Source: Arenibacter catalasegens (GTDB lineage Bacteria > Bacteroidota > Bacteroidia > Flavobacteriales > Flavobacteriaceae). From it: a stretch of 64,000 nt of DNA. How positions within the stretch are numbered: the first letter of the stretch is position 1; each line of letters starts with the position of its first letter. Shown here piece by piece: positions 27,007 through 36,990 of this stretch. The notes under the pieces are model-generated. The model did not search any database, was not told where the DNA came from, and saw only the letters and a list, made by a program, of their open reading frames with translations. Both the position numbers and the translations under genes were made by a program. Location of the stretch: NCBI RefSeq assembly GCF_002909235.1, contig NZ_PHQQ01000001.1:186001-250000 (forward strand), given 5' to 3'.

Positions 27007-29851
27007 TCTTTTTAAAGGCAGTCAAAATCTCGGCTGCCTTTTTACTTGCCTTTTCATTGGTATCCTCCAAAACCATCTCCAAGAGTGGAATAAATTTAGG
27101 GTCCCCCGTTTTTTCAATTAGGTAGAGTACCGCTAATTTTAGCTTTATATCCTTTCGCTTTAAAAGTGCTAAATAGCTCTCGGATTCGCTAAGGACCTTT
27201 ATATTGAGGTTCTTTAAATTTTCCTCGGAAATTGCACCTGCCTGTATGATGGACTCCGCCACCGGTATCAATTCCTTTTTAAGCTGTATATCCAAGATAT
27301 TGTCCAAAAACTCAATGGCATGTATACGCTGCTCCTCCTTACCTTTTAAGATGGCGTTTAAAATAGGGTCTACATCCTGGGGAGGATATTTTATACCCAA
27401 AAATTGAAATATTCGTTGTAATTGCCTGTCCAAACGCAGTTCCAACAAATGAATAAGCCCATTCCTGGCTTCATTTTCTTCCTTGGACTCCGGTTTTTCG
27501 GGGTTCTTTTTATACTGTAATACTATTTGAGTGTGGATTACAGAAAGTGTACTTTGGTAGACATGGCACTCGTCTAAAATCTTATCCACTATAAAACGGT
27601 CCTTTATTTTAAGATGGGGATACTTCCATTTTAGGTGTTTTAAAGCTTCAATAGCCTCAATTTTTACCGTATGTTCCATATCTCCTGTAAGTTTTATCAA
27701 GGTATTAATGGCCTTTTGAGAAGCGAACTTCCCTATAACCATGACCACGTAAGCCGCATCGTCTGGATCAATGGCCTCCCTTCTTAATCCTTCAAACAAA
27801 ATATCGATGATGGGGTCCCCATAAAAGTAGAGGCTCTCTATAGCCGATTTCCTGGTTTCCTTACCCGATAATCTAGAGATAATGACAGCTATAAACTGCT
27901 TATCCAAGGTTTTGGCAGCGGCAAGGATAGCCATATTGACCGTCTGATTATCCTCGGCATTAAGATGGGCATGTAATACGTCATAAAATTTTTCAACTTT
28001 GGCATTGCCTATCGCCTCTAGGATGGCCTGAATCTTATAAGTCTTGTCCAAATCCGAATTCATTTGGGAAAGTTGCGACAAAGCATAGTCTATTCGCTGT
28101 TCCAAACTAAATCTGCCCTGCAATACCCTATTGTTTCGTAACTCCAAGGACAAACCTATTAGTGCCGCATTGGCAATAGTATTGTCCTCTACCGAAAGAT
28201 ATTTATCAAAAAGACTAACCGGGTCTTGTGGAAAATGTTTTAATAGATATCTAAAAGCCGCAGTAGTCAGCTGTTGATCCTTGTCCATTACCATGGTTTC
28301 TATGGACCCACACAAATTTTCGGTATTTAAAAAATAAAGGTTTTCAATCGCCAAAGCCCTCACTTTGGCAGATGGATTATTTAATAGGCTTTTAATGGCA
28401 AAAAAGAAACGTTCATCCTTAACTTCCAATGTTTTATGCAACATATGTAATATCTGATTCTCCGTCCCAGTTTCAAACACTCTGATTACCGTTTCAATAA
28501 TGGATGTAACTTTTATTTCCGACTTGTTTGCCTTCTCCTTTTTAAGAGGGTTATATTCCAACAAACTCTTAAAAGAGGTTATATATTCATTCCTTAAGTG
28601 ATAAATAAAATACAACCAGATTAGAATCAGTCCAATAATAATAACACTGATATAAGTAGAGGAAATTTCCAATCCGTTTATAAAAAAGATAAGTATAAAG
28701 CCCGCCATCCCTGTAGCTATACTATCTACAACAACATCTGTAAATGTTTTGGTCTTCTTTTTAATTTCTATGGGAATGGGAATTGAGAGCAATTCTGTTG
28801 CGGCTTTATTAACCGACTGTTTTAAGCTTCCGTCCACAATTTTAATAAACACAACTACCCAAAGCTGGGGCACAACCAATAACAGAAATGAGCCCAGCAA
28901 TATTCCCGAAGGCAACCACAGTAAAGATTTACCTACGCCAAAAGTCCCTACAATACGCTTGGTAAGGAATAACTGTATTAAAAGGGAAATAACGCTCAAG
29001 GTAGAAAACCAAAATCCAAAAAAGGCGGTTAATTCATCTTGGTCCTGAATAAATCTGGAAGCATAATCACTGTATTGATAATCTACCAACTTCGCTACTA
29101 GAACGCTTAGTCCTATGACAACCGCAATTAGGCTTAGTAATTTAGATTGCTTAATAAGTTTAAAAGGGGATTCGGCCTTGGGATTGGACCGACTGGATAC
29201 CTGAAAAGGATTTAGTTTTAAAACTTCGTTTTTCCAGATATACCGTGTTATAGGCAAACAGCACATTAACAGGGCGGCGGCAACAAACAATAAATCCTCC
29301 GTATTGATAATATTGGTCAATAGAGAGGTTAAATACCCTCCAAATATTCCCCCTGCAATAGCACCGGCACCAATAAAGCCGAATACTCGTTTGGCCTCAC
29401 GAACATTATATACCAAATTGGCCATTACCCAAAACTGGGATGCAGTCAATAGTCCAAAAATAGCCACCCATACATAAGGGATATACAAGATCAGTCCGTC
29501 TCCTAAATTAAAATTTAGGGCTAGGGCGAATATCACTAAAGAAATAACAGAGCCGATTAAAGTCCTATCTACAATTATGTTTAACGAGTACTTTTCCAAC
29601 GCCCTATCATAAAAAAAAGACCCCAAGACAGCCATGATAGCTGTTAAAACATAGCCCAATGGCAGTGCCTCTGAAGTAAGTTCGGATAGGAAAAGAGAAT
29701 TAATAGTAGGTTTTACTATTAATAAAACCGTAATGATGAGGAATATATTTAATTGAAGTAGAAGTGTTTTGGTCAGTTCCTCTTCTTTTAAATCAAATGC
29801 CTTTAGAATATAGGTTTTAAACGTTTTAACAATTGCAATTAGGTAGTTCAA
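26996..29851 (-). CDS. ADP/ATP-translocase-like MFS transporter with HEAT-repeat C-terminus
   Basis: 951 residues. About twelve membrane helices fill residues 25-430 and resemble nucleotide (NTP/NDP) exchange transporters of the Tlc type. The remaining 500 residues are HEAT-like helical repeats (AIENLYFLN, AIESLYFYG, AIEALKHLKWKY). The combination is common in Bacteroidota, where the repeat part presumably lies in the cytoplasm and recruits partners. Real substrate is unknown. It is a single gene that converges with and overlaps the serine hydrolase by 11 bases, and is followed upstream by a 124-base gap to the next - strand gene. Confidence 0.8.
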   Translation of the reverse strand: MNYLIAIVKTFKTYILKAFDLKEEELTKTLLLQLNIFLIITVLLIVKPTINSLFLSELTSEALPLGYVLTAIMAVLGSFFYDRALEKYSLNIIVDRTLIGSVISLVIFALALNFNLGDGLILYIPYVWVAIFGLLTASQFWVMANLVYNVREAKRVFGFIGAGAIAGGIFGGYLTSLLTNIINTEDLLFVAAALLMCCLPITRYIWKNEVLKLNPFQVSSRSNPKAESPFKLIKQSKLLSLIAVVIGLSVLVAKLVDYQYSDYASRFIQDQDELTAFFGFWFSTLSVISLLIQLFLTKRIVGTFGVGKSLLWLPSGILLGSFLLLVVPQLWVVVFIKIVDGSLKQSVNKAATELLSIPIPIEIKKKTKTFTDVVVDSIATGMAGFILIFFINGLEISSTYISVIIIGLILIWLYFIYHLRNEYITSFKSLLEYNPLKKEKANKSEIKVTSIIETVIRVFETGTENQILHMLHKTLEVKDERFFFAIKSLLNNPSAKVRALAIENLYFLNTENLCGSIETMVMDKDQQLTTAAFRYLLKHFPQDPVSLFDKYLSVEDNTIANAALIGLSLELRNNRVLQGRFSLEQRIDYALSQLSQMNSDLDKTYKIQAILEAIGNAKVEKFYDVLHAHLNAEDNQTVNMAILAAAKTLDKQFIAVIISRLSGKETRKSAIESLYFYGDPIIDILFEGLRREAIDPDDAAYVVMVIGKFASQKAINTLIKLTGDMEHTVKIEAIEALKHLKWKYPHLKIKDRFIVDKILDECHVYQSTLSVIHTQIVLQYKKNPEKPESKEENEARNGLIHLLELRLDRQLQRIFQFLGIKYPPQDVDPILNAILKGKEEQRIHAIEFLDNILDIQLKKELIPVAESIIQAGAISEENLKNLNIKVLSESESYLALLKRKDIKLKLAVLYLIEKTGDPKFIPLLEMVLEDTNEKASKKAAEILTAFKKIIV

Positions 29852-29975
29852 TTTTTATGCGTTTTAAAAAATTCAACAGTGCTCCTATCTAAAACCAATC
29901 CATAGAAGATTGAAGCCAAAATTACTTTATTGGACGTCATTATGCGAATAAATGAAAGGAATTATAGTAATAGAT

Positions 29976-30917
29976 TTAGTTAACAGCCAAATGTACCCGT
30001 TCTGCCTTCAATACTTTTTCGACAGGCCTAACCAGGTCCCTAATGATTTGTTCACCTCCTGCATCATCTATTAAGGCTACTAAAATATAACGGCGATTTG
30101 GATTATTTCCCCAAACCAGTATAGAATCTGAATGAAATGTTCTCCACGATCCAGACTTTCTATATAGCCTGGCATCCGGAGCTATATTGTCCAGTGTATT
30201 TACAAATTTATGATGCAATTCAGGGTCTCCCATGATATCCAACATTTGTTTGGAACGGCCCTTACTAACCAATTTACCATTGGCCAATAGATAATAATAC
30301 CTACAAACTTGGTCCACAGTTGCCGCATGAGACAAATTCTTTAAGGGTTCTCTATTGGTATCACCCCCACTTCCATATCTTTTACCTACCCATAGTCCAC
30401 CTCCATGATTTTCATCATAGAACATATATTTTGGATCGGTCATTACAGACTCTATCTTATCGTATCCCAAACGATCGATCATTCTGGTAGTTGCTTCGTT
30501 GTTGGATTTGCTGATCATTGATCGCATGTCCTTCTTTATTTCCAGCGTTTCTTTTAACTCTCCCTTCTCAATGGCATCCATGGAGGACAACAATACCGCT
30601 ATTTTTGGCAAGCTGGCCGCATACATCATATAATTGCCATTAATACTTGCATATTTTGCATTTTCCGGATTGGATAAGTCCACAATGCCAACTGCCATCT
30701 TATTTTTATTCATTAACGACTTCCAAGTGGGATTGGACATAAGTTCTTTCTCCAAACTTTCTTGCAAGGCTGTGTTGACCAGGCTGGGCAGAGGTTTAAT
30801 TTTTGCATCACCTAAATTAATGGGCAAGTCTTTTTGTGCCAAAGCCATACCAGAACAAACAAATACGCACAACATTCCAATTACGCGCCTTTTTAAAGAG
30901 AAAAAAGATTTACCCAT
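29976..30917 (-). CDS. class A beta-lactamase-like serine hydrolase
   Basis: 313 residues when started at the ATG whose complement lies at 30915-30917; six codons upstream of it are also open. Signal peptide RRVIGMLCVFVCSGMALAQ. The motifs of the penicillin-recognising fold are present: SLPK (SxxK) in YAASLPKIAVL, SKSNNEAT (SxN) and RKSGSWR (KTG-like). The classical omega-loop Glu is not obvious, so it may be a D,D-peptidase-like or other serine hydrolase. It is divergent in sequence from the one at 25747-27006. It stands alone with a 372-base upstream gap. Confidence 0.82.
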   Translation of the reverse strand: MGKSFFSLKRRVIGMLCVFVCSGMALAQKDLPINLGDAKIKPLPSLVNTALQESLEKELMSNPTWKSLMNKNKMAVGIVDLSNPENAKYASINGNYMMYAASLPKIAVLLSSMDAIEKGELKETLEIKKDMRSMISKSNNEATTRMIDRLGYDKIESVMTDPKYMFYDENHGGGLWVGKRYGSGGDTNREPLKNLSHAATVDQVCRYYYLLANGKLVSKGRSKQMLDIMGDPELHHKFVNTLDNIAPDARLYRKSGSWRTFHSDSILVWGNNPNRRYILVALIDDAGGEQIIRDLVRPVEKVLKAERVHLAVN

Positions 30918-31289
30918 AATAATAAAATAAAACACTGATTGTTAAGAATTAAATACGAACCTCATTTTAAAAGAACTACTCCATAAAACCGATCAAAGAT
31001 ATTCCATATTGCCGTTGGATTTCTGTTAAATTTTAAACTTCAACAAAAAATGAATAACTTAAATAATATAACGTTTAATTTGTCATAATCTGATTTGCTT
31101 CTGTTAAAATTTAATACCCCTTGTTCTAAAAAGGAACCACATCACAATCTAAATAATTAAGTCTATGAAGTTGGTATTTATATATACGTTACAATAAGAT
31201 AAAAAGTTTAGCTGTTTATAGGATAGGCATCTATTTTAATCATGACAGTTTGATTGCAAATTGTTATTTTTGGAACAAATTAGAAATAC
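30918..31289. other. AT-rich intergenic region between divergent genes
   Basis: 372 bases without a gene, between the - strand serine hydrolase and udk. It holds two near-identical words of the form TTCTGTTAAA followed by TTTAA at 31021-31036 and 31099-31114, 78 bases apart, which may be operator sites. A TATTTTTG box at about 31263-31270 lies 20 bases ahead of the udk ATG and could be its -7 element. I see no RNA gene or terminator. Confidence 0.4.
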
Positions 31290-31898
31290 ATGTTGGTTAT
31301 TGGTATTGCGGGTGGTACGGGTTGCGGAAAAACGACGGTTGTAAATCAAATTATAAACGAATTGCCATTTGAGGAAGTGGGGGTTATTTCCCAAGATTCT
31401 TACTATTGCGACCTGTCCCACTTATCATATGACGAACGTACCCAAGTAAATTTCGACCATCCCCGTGCCATTGATTTTGAATTATTGGGCAACCATTTAC
31501 AGGATCTAAAAAAAGGAATTCCGATTCATCAACCTGTATATTCTTTTGTTAAACATAACCGTACCACTGATACTATTCTAACACACCCTAGAAAGGTAAT
31601 GATCGTGGAAGGTATCTTAATTATGACCAACCCTCAGATAAGAGAGATGTTCGACATTAAAATATTTGTTCATGCCGATTCTGATGAGCGATTGATAAGG
31701 CGTCTAAAAAGGGATATAACCGAACGTGGCAGGGATTTGGATGAAGTTTTAGCAAGGTACCAAAACACCTTAAAGCCTATGCACAATCAATTTATAGAAC
31801 CCACTAAGGAATATGCCGATATTATTATTCCGAACAATAAGTACAATACCGTAGCGGTAGATATCGTAAGGACCATAATCAACGAAAAATTAAGTTAA
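31290..31898 (+). CDS. udk: uridine kinase
   Basis: 202 residues. Phosphorylates uridine and cytidine in pyrimidine salvage, using ATP or GTP. The P-loop GIAGGTGCGKTT is at residues 5-16, the substrate-binding ISQDSYYCDLSHL follows, and the lid region RRLKRDITERGRDLD matches the family. Length is typical. It is the first gene of a + strand run with a DivIC-like gene and the methylmalonyl-CoA mutase genes, a conserved order in Flavobacteriaceae. The spacing to the next gene is 6 bases. Confidence 0.95.
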   Translation: MLVIGIAGGTGCGKTTVVNQIINELPFEEVGVISQDSYYCDLSHLSYDERTQVNFDHPRAIDFELLGNHLQDLKKGIPIHQPVYSFVKHNRTTDTILTHPRKVMIVEGILIMTNPQIREMFDIKIFVHADSDERLIRRLKRDITERGRDLDEVLARYQNTLKPMHNQFIEPTKEYADIIIPNNKYNTVAVDIVRTIINEKLS

Positions 31899-31904
31899 TC
31901 ACCT

Positions 31905-32237
31905 ATGGGAATCAAAGGGATAAGGAAGAAAAAATGGTTTGGCGTGGTTACCAATATGTATGTTTTGGTGCTTTCGGTTTTTGTTGTCTGGATGTTGTTC
32001 TTCGATACCAACTCCCTTCTTATACATTGGGAACTTAAAAAGCAAATAAACAATCTGGAAAAACAGAAAGAGTTTCTTCATGATGAGATAGCAAGGGATA
32101 AAATAATAATAGAAAAATTGTCGGATCCCGAGGAGTTGGAAAAATTTGCTAGGGAACAGTACTATTTGAAAAGAAAAAATGAGGAAATTTATTTAATTGA
32201 ATATGAGGACAGTCTAAAAACCAAGGATGATGAGTAG
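31905..32237 (+). CDS. FtsB/DivIC-type septum formation initiator
   Basis: 110 residues. One membrane helix (about 17-36, VLVLSVFVVWMLFF) is followed by a coiled coil (about 47-75, LKKQINNLEKQKEFLHDEI) and a short C-terminal tail with the characteristic LEKFAREQYYLKRKNEEIY. This is the DivIC/FtsB family that bridges FtsQ and FtsL in the divisome. It lies 6 bases behind udk and overlaps the mutase small-subunit gene by 11 bases. Confidence 0.88.
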   Translation: MGIKGIRKKKWFGVVTNMYVLVLSVFVVWMLFFDTNSLLIHWELKKQINNLEKQKEFLHDEIARDKIIIEKLSDPEELEKFAREQYYLKRKNEEIYLIEYEDSLKTKDDE

Positions 32238-33612
32238 GCCCAAACTCTTTACCGATTTCCCCGAGATTTCTTCCAAAGCCTGGAAGCAAAAAATCCAGTA
32301 CGAGTTGCAGGGCCAAGATTATAATGAAAAATTGGTTTGGGAATCGCCCGAAGGCATTAAAGTAAAACCCTTCTACCATTCAGAAGACCTGAAGGCAATC
32401 AACATAACGGGAGCCATTAAAAATCCTAGCTGGCGTATTGGACAGGGAATATACGCAGGGAATGCCAAATTGGCCAACCAAAAGGCCTTGGAAGCCATTG
32501 CAAGGGGAGCCGAAAGTATCCAATTTACGATTCCATCCGAAGAAATAAAGATTCATGAGCTTCTTAAAGAAATTGACCTTGGGCAAATAACCATTTATTT
32601 CAACCTTCAATTTCTATCTTCCGCCTATATTACATCCATATTGGAGGTTGCCAAAAACCAAATTAACAAGGTTTATCTCAATATAGATATCATTGGTCAT
32701 TTGGCCAGAAATGGCAATTGGCAATTCAACCTCAATCAAGATCATAAAATTTTAGGGGATATTCTTAATTTACAACACGCCCAAACTTTAGGTGTAGATG
32801 TTTCCCTTTATGCAAATGCCGGAGCCAATCTTACACAACAACTGGCCTATGCACTTGCCCATGCCAATGAATACTTGAACCATTTAAATGACAATCATTC
32901 AGATATCCTTAAAACATCCGTAATTACTTTTAAGGTTTCCGTTGGGAGCAATTACTTCTTTGAAATAGCTAAACTTAGGGCCCTTAGATTATTGTTTGGA
33001 ACCCTGGCCCAAGAATATGGAGCTAGAGAGCAGTGTCACATTATAGCCACACCTACCTTTAGAAACAAAACCTTATACGACTATAATAGTAATATGTTGC
33101 GCACTACTACCGAAAGTATGTCGGCAATTTTAGGGGAGGCAGATATGGTAATAAATATGCCCTATGACGCCATCTTTCATAAAGACAATGAATTTGGCGA
33201 ACGTATGTCTAGAAATCAATTACTGATCTTAAAAAACGAGAGTTATTTTGATAAGGTAGCGAATGCCGCTGATGGTGCGTATTACATAGAAGCCATCACC
33301 CATCAACTTGCATCCAAAGCACTCGATTTATTTAAACAAATTGAAACTGGAGGAGGTTTTTTGGTTCAATTGAAAGAACACATCATTCAAAAAAAAATAA
33401 AGGAAAGCGCAGCTAAAGAACAGGACAGCTTCAATAGCTTGGAAAAAGTCCTTGTTGGCACCAACAAGTATGCTTCCAGAGAAGATAAGATGAAGGATAA
33501 TTTAGAATTATATCCCTTTGTAAAAACCAATGCCCGAAAAACCCTGATCGAACCGATCATTGAAAAAAGATTGTCCGAGGATTGGGAACAAAAGCGATTA
33601 AAAACGGAATAA
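32227..33612 (+). CDS. methylmalonyl-CoA mutase small (beta) subunit
   Basis: 461 residues, TIM-barrel MCM alpha/beta domain without a B12-binding domain of its own: no DxHxxG motif is found. Family sequence VWESPEGIKVKPFYH and MLRTTTESMSAILGEAD is present. It pairs with the large subunit 80 bases downstream to convert succinyl-CoA and methylmalonyl-CoA. Being shorter than the about 600-residue actinobacterial MutA, it matches the shortened Bacteroidota form. It starts inside the DivIC-like gene. Confidence 0.88.
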   Translation: MMSRPKLFTDFPEISSKAWKQKIQYELQGQDYNEKLVWESPEGIKVKPFYHSEDLKAINITGAIKNPSWRIGQGIYAGNAKLANQKALEAIARGAESIQFTIPSEEIKIHELLKEIDLGQITIYFNLQFLSSAYITSILEVAKNQINKVYLNIDIIGHLARNGNWQFNLNQDHKILGDILNLQHAQTLGVDVSLYANAGANLTQQLAYALAHANEYLNHLNDNHSDILKTSVITFKVSVGSNYFFEIAKLRALRLLFGTLAQEYGAREQCHIIATPTFRNKTLYDYNSNMLRTTTESMSAILGEADMVINMPYDAIFHKDNEFGERMSRNQLLILKNESYFDKVANAADGAYYIEAITHQLASKALDLFKQIETGGGFLVQLKEHIIQKKIKESAAKEQDSFNSLEKVLVGTNKYASREDKMKDNLELYPFVKTNARKTLIEPIIEKRLSEDWEQKRLKTE

Positions 33613-33692
33613 TAACCTTTTGCAACTAGTTTAAAAAGCGGAAAGACTTATAAACTGTCCGCCTAAAGCTTAGGGTAATAAGATTCAAAACA

Positions 33693-35867
33693 ATGGCAAG
33701 AAAAAATCTTCAACATATTCAACTAAGGTCTGTTCCGGAATCGAACACGGACAAACATGACCCAAATATGCCATTTGAGACAGCAGAGGGAATCCAACTT
33801 AAAAAAACATATTCCAAGGCCGATATTGATTCTGTGGAACATATGAACTTTGCCGCAGGTATCCCTCCTTTTCTCCGGGGACCCTATACTACCATGTATG
33901 TTAGTAGGCCATGGACCATAAGGCAGTACGCCGGATTCTCAACGGCCGAAGAGAGCAACGCTTTTTACAAAAAAAACCTCCAAGCCGGACAAAAGGGCCT
34001 TTCCGTGGCCTTTGACCTCCCTACCCATAGAGGATATGACAGTGACCATCCACGTGTGGTTGGTGACGTTGGTAAAGCAGGGGTAGCCATTGACTCTGTC
34101 GAGGACATGAAAATTCTGTTCCAAGACATTCCGTTAAATAAAATGTCGGTCTCCATGACCATGAATGGTGCGGTACTACCCATATTGGCCTTTTATATTG
34201 TAGCGGCGGAGGAACAGGGAGTTTTGCCAAAAGACCTCTCTGGAACTATTCAAAATGACATCTTAAAAGAATTTATGGTTAGAAATACCTATATCTATCC
34301 CCCTGCACCGTCTATGCAGATCGTTGCTGATATTTTTGAATATACCAGTAAGTTTATGCCCCAATTTAATAGTATTAGCATTTCTGGCTATCATATGCAC
34401 GAGGCAGGCGCCACGGCCGATATTGAATTGGCCTATACCTTAGCAGACGGATTGGAATATATTAGAACCGGGCTAAAAGCTGGTTTAAATATTGACGATT
34501 TTGCCCCTAGATTGTCTTTCTTTTGGGGAATTGGGATGAATCACTTCATGGAAATTGCAAAAATGAGGGCCGGTAGAATGATATGGGCAAAATTGGTTAA
34601 ACAATTTAATCCTAAAAATGAAAAATCGCTGACTTTAAGGACCCATTGCCAAACCAGTGGATGGAGCCTTACTGAGCAAGACCCCTTTAATAACATTACC
34701 AGAACAACCATAGAAGCTGCTGCGGCAGTTTTTGGGGGCACCCAAAGTTTACACACAAATGCCCTGGATGAAGCCATAGCACTGCCAACGGATTTCTCTG
34801 CACGTATTGCCCGCAATACCCAATTATATTTACAAAAAGAGACGGAAATAACAAAAACGGTAGACCCATGGGCCGGTAGTTATTATCTAGAGAAACTTAC
34901 GGACGAAATTGCGCATAAAGCTTGGACCCTTATAGAAGAAGTGGAAGCATTGGGTGGTATGACCAAGGCTATTGACGCTGGAATCCCTAAATTAAGGATC
35001 GAGGAGGCGTCTGCAAAAAAACAAGCACATATAGACAGTGGAAGGGATATCATTGTCGGCGTCAATAAATATATGACCAAGGAAGAGGATACCCTACAAA
35101 TATTGGAAGTGGACAATGCTGAGGTAAGACGGCAACAACTGGCACGCCTACAGGTCGTCAAGGAAAAAAGAAATGAAAGTGATGTTAAGAAATCACTGCA
35201 GATACTTACCGAAATCGCTAAACAAAGAATTAAGTCCCAAGCTCCCAAAACAGCCAACGAATCTGGTGTAGTTGAGGAAAATTTGTTAGCTTTAGCTATC
35301 AAGGCGGCCAGGGCAAGAGCTACCTTGGGCGAGATTAGCACAGCATTGGAGAATGCTTTTGGCAGACATAAGGCAACTATAAATTCGTTTACGGGTGTGT
35401 ATTCAAAAGAAATAAAGGGAGATGAGAGCTTTGGCAAGGCCAGGGAAATGGCAGACAAGTTTGCCGAGCAGGAAGGCCGTAGACCTAGGATAATGATTGC
35501 CAAAATGGGACAGGACGGTCATGACCGGGGATCCAAAGTGGTAGCAACAGCATATGCCGACCTAGGTTTTGATGTAGATATTGGGCCCCTGTTCCAAACT
35601 CCGGCCGAGGTAGCCAAACAAGCTGTGGAAAACGATGTACATGTTTTGGGAATTTCTTCCTTAGCAGGTGGACATAAGACCTTGGTGCCCCAAGTAGTAC
35701 AAGAATTAAAATCCTATGGGCGGGAAGATATTATGGTAATCGTTGGCGGAGTAATCCCAAAACAGGATTATGATTTTTTATATGGTGCAGGGGTCGGAGC
35801 GATTTTTGGTCCAGGCACAAAAATAAGCGATACGGCCATACAACTTCTGGAAATACTAAGCACTTAA
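33693..35867 (+). CDS. scpA: methylmalonyl-CoA mutase large (alpha) subunit, B12-binding
   Basis: 724 residues. An N-terminal TIM barrel with the substrate region [18 protein letters not shown] and [14 protein letters not shown] is followed by the C-terminal cobalamin-binding domain with the base-off/His-on motif [11 protein letters not shown] at about 605-615 and the [12 protein letters not shown] loop. It catalyses the adenosylcobalamin-dependent rearrangement of methylmalonyl-CoA and succinyl-CoA in propionate metabolism. The large and small subunits are split and adjacent, as is normal here. Confidence 0.96.
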   Translation: MARKNLQHIQLRSVPESNTDKHDPNMPFETAEGIQLKKTYSKADIDSVEHMNFAAGIPPFLRGPYTTMYVSRPWTIRQYAGFSTAEESNAFYKKNLQAGQKGLSVAFDLPTHRGYDSDHPRVVGDVGKAGVAIDSVEDMKILFQDIPLNKMSVSMTMNGAVLPILAFYIVAAEEQGVLPKDLSGTIQNDILKEFMVRNTYIYPPAPSMQIVADIFEYTSKFMPQFNSISISGYHMHEAGATADIELAYTLADGLEYIRTGLKAGLNIDDFAPRLSFFWGIGMNHFMEIAKMRAGRMIWAKLVKQFNPKNEKSLTLRTHCQTSGWSLTEQDPFNNITRTTIEAAAAVFGGTQSLHTNALDEAIALPTDFSARIARNTQLYLQKETEITKTVDPWAGSYYLEKLTDEIAHKAWTLIEEVEALGGMTKAIDAGIPKLRIEEASAKKQAHIDSGRDIIVGVNKYMTKEEDTLQILEVDNAEVRRQQLARLQVVKEKRNESDVKKSLQILTEIAKQRIKSQAPKTANESGVVEENLLALAIKAARARATLGEISTALENAFGRHKATINSFTGVYSKEIKGDESFGKAREMADKFAEQEGRRPRIMIAKMGQDGHDRGSKVVATAYADLGFDVDIGPLFQTPAEVAKQAVENDVHVLGISSLAGGHKTLVPQVVQELKSYGREDIMVIVGGVIPKQDYDFLYGAGVGAIFGPGTKISDTAIQLLEILST

Positions 35868-36216
35868 TATCCTCAGTTCACAAGAATCAATATTAAATGC
35901 TAATAAGGTCCAGTGCCAACCTTGGGTTTTCAATAAAGGACCATCACTTGGGTTCAGAGTCCCTGCCGAAAAGGTAGGATTCGTTCGACCATCGTATTTC
36001 AATGCGCTTGTGGCTTTTGAAATTCGGGACTCGCTAATAACTTGTGAATAAGTGTACCAAAGAAAAAATAGGCTACTTCTAAATGCCTGACAATAAATCC
36101 TCTAAAACTTTAACGCACTTTAACGCTTAAGTCGACAGTTATTCACCCAGTGTTAACAAAATACATTTTATAACAACTTAAATAATCGTATTTTTACCCC
36201 CTAACTTACTATGATA
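35868..36216. promoter_or_regulatory. intergenic region upstream of parA with DnaA-box-like sites
   Basis: About 350 bases without a gene. On the minus strand a perfect DnaA box TTATTCACA is read at 36043-36051; a one-mismatch box TTATTCACC lies on the plus strand at 36139-36147. Between them is an exact 10-bp tandem duplication, ACTTTAACGC at 36107-36116 and 36117-36126. Its place directly before parAB makes it a candidate origin-linked region, or a DnaA-regulated promoter. No parS-type palindrome was found. Confidence 0.4.
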
Positions 36217-36990
36217 ATGGGCAAAATAATTGCTATTGCTAATCAAAAAGGTGGTGTAGGAAAAACTACTACTTCGGTAAATTTGGCCGCCTCTTTGGGT
36301 GTATTGGAAAAAAAAGTATTACTAATAGACGCTGACCCCCAGGCTAATGCAACTTCAGGATTAGGTTTGGATGTGGATAGTATTGAATTTGGAACCTACC
36401 AAGTATTGGAGCACTCCAAAACAGCCGAAGAAACCATCGTTAAGACCTCTTCCCCAAATGTGGATCTTATTCCAGCACATATTGACCTAGTCGCCATCGA
36501 AATTGAATTGGTAGACAAGGACGACAGGGAATATATGATGAAAAAAGCGATTCGTGGACTAAAGGACAAATACGACTATATTCTTATAGATTGTGCCCCT
36601 TCTCTTGGACTTCTAACATTAAACGCCCTTACTGCGGCCGATTCTGTTATGATACCTATACAGTGCGAATATTTTGCATTGGAAGGATTGGGCAAATTAC
36701 TGAATACCATTAAGAGTGTTCAAAAAATACACAACCCGGATCTGGATATAGAAGGAATGGTACTTACCATGTACGATTCCAGATTGAGACTATCCAACCA
36801 AGTTGTGGAAGAAGTTAAAAAGCACTTTTCTGAAATGGTTTTCGATACGATCATCCAAAGAAATGTGCGATTGAGTGAAGCCCCAAGTTATGGCGAAAGC
36901 ATTATTAAATATGATGCCAGTAGTAAAGGAGCAGCCAATTATTTAAATTTGGCAAATGAAGTAGTAGTGAAAAACAAGGAGACAGTATAA
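36217..36990 (+). CDS. parA: ParA/Soj chromosome-partitioning ATPase
   Basis: About 257 residues from ATG 36217 (an ATG six bases earlier is also in frame). Deviant Walker A motif NQKGGVGKTTTSVNLAAS, Walker A' LLIDADPQANAT and Walker B DYILIDCAPSLG are intact. Together with ParB it segregates the chromosome origin by a diffusion-ratchet on the nucleoid. The stop codon shares its last base with the ATG of parB, so the two are coupled. Confidence 0.95.
   Translation: MGKIIAIANQKGGVGKTTTSVNLAASLGVLEKKVLLIDADPQANATSGLGLDVDSIEFGTYQVLEHSKTAEETIVKTSSPNVDLIPAHIDLVAIEIELVDKDDREYMMKKAIRGLKDKYDYILIDCAPSLGLLTLNALTAADSVMIPIQCEYFALEGLGKLLNTIKSVQKIHNPDLDIEGMVLTMYDSRLRLSNQVVEEVKKHFSEMVFDTIIQRNVRLSEAPSYGESIIKYDASSKGAANYLNLANEVVVKNKETV

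Noticed and set aside
34883-35503. Long minus-strand frame inside the mutase gene
   Set aside because: It is the mirror of a conserved coding gene and has low-complexity, Ser/Leu-rich composition.
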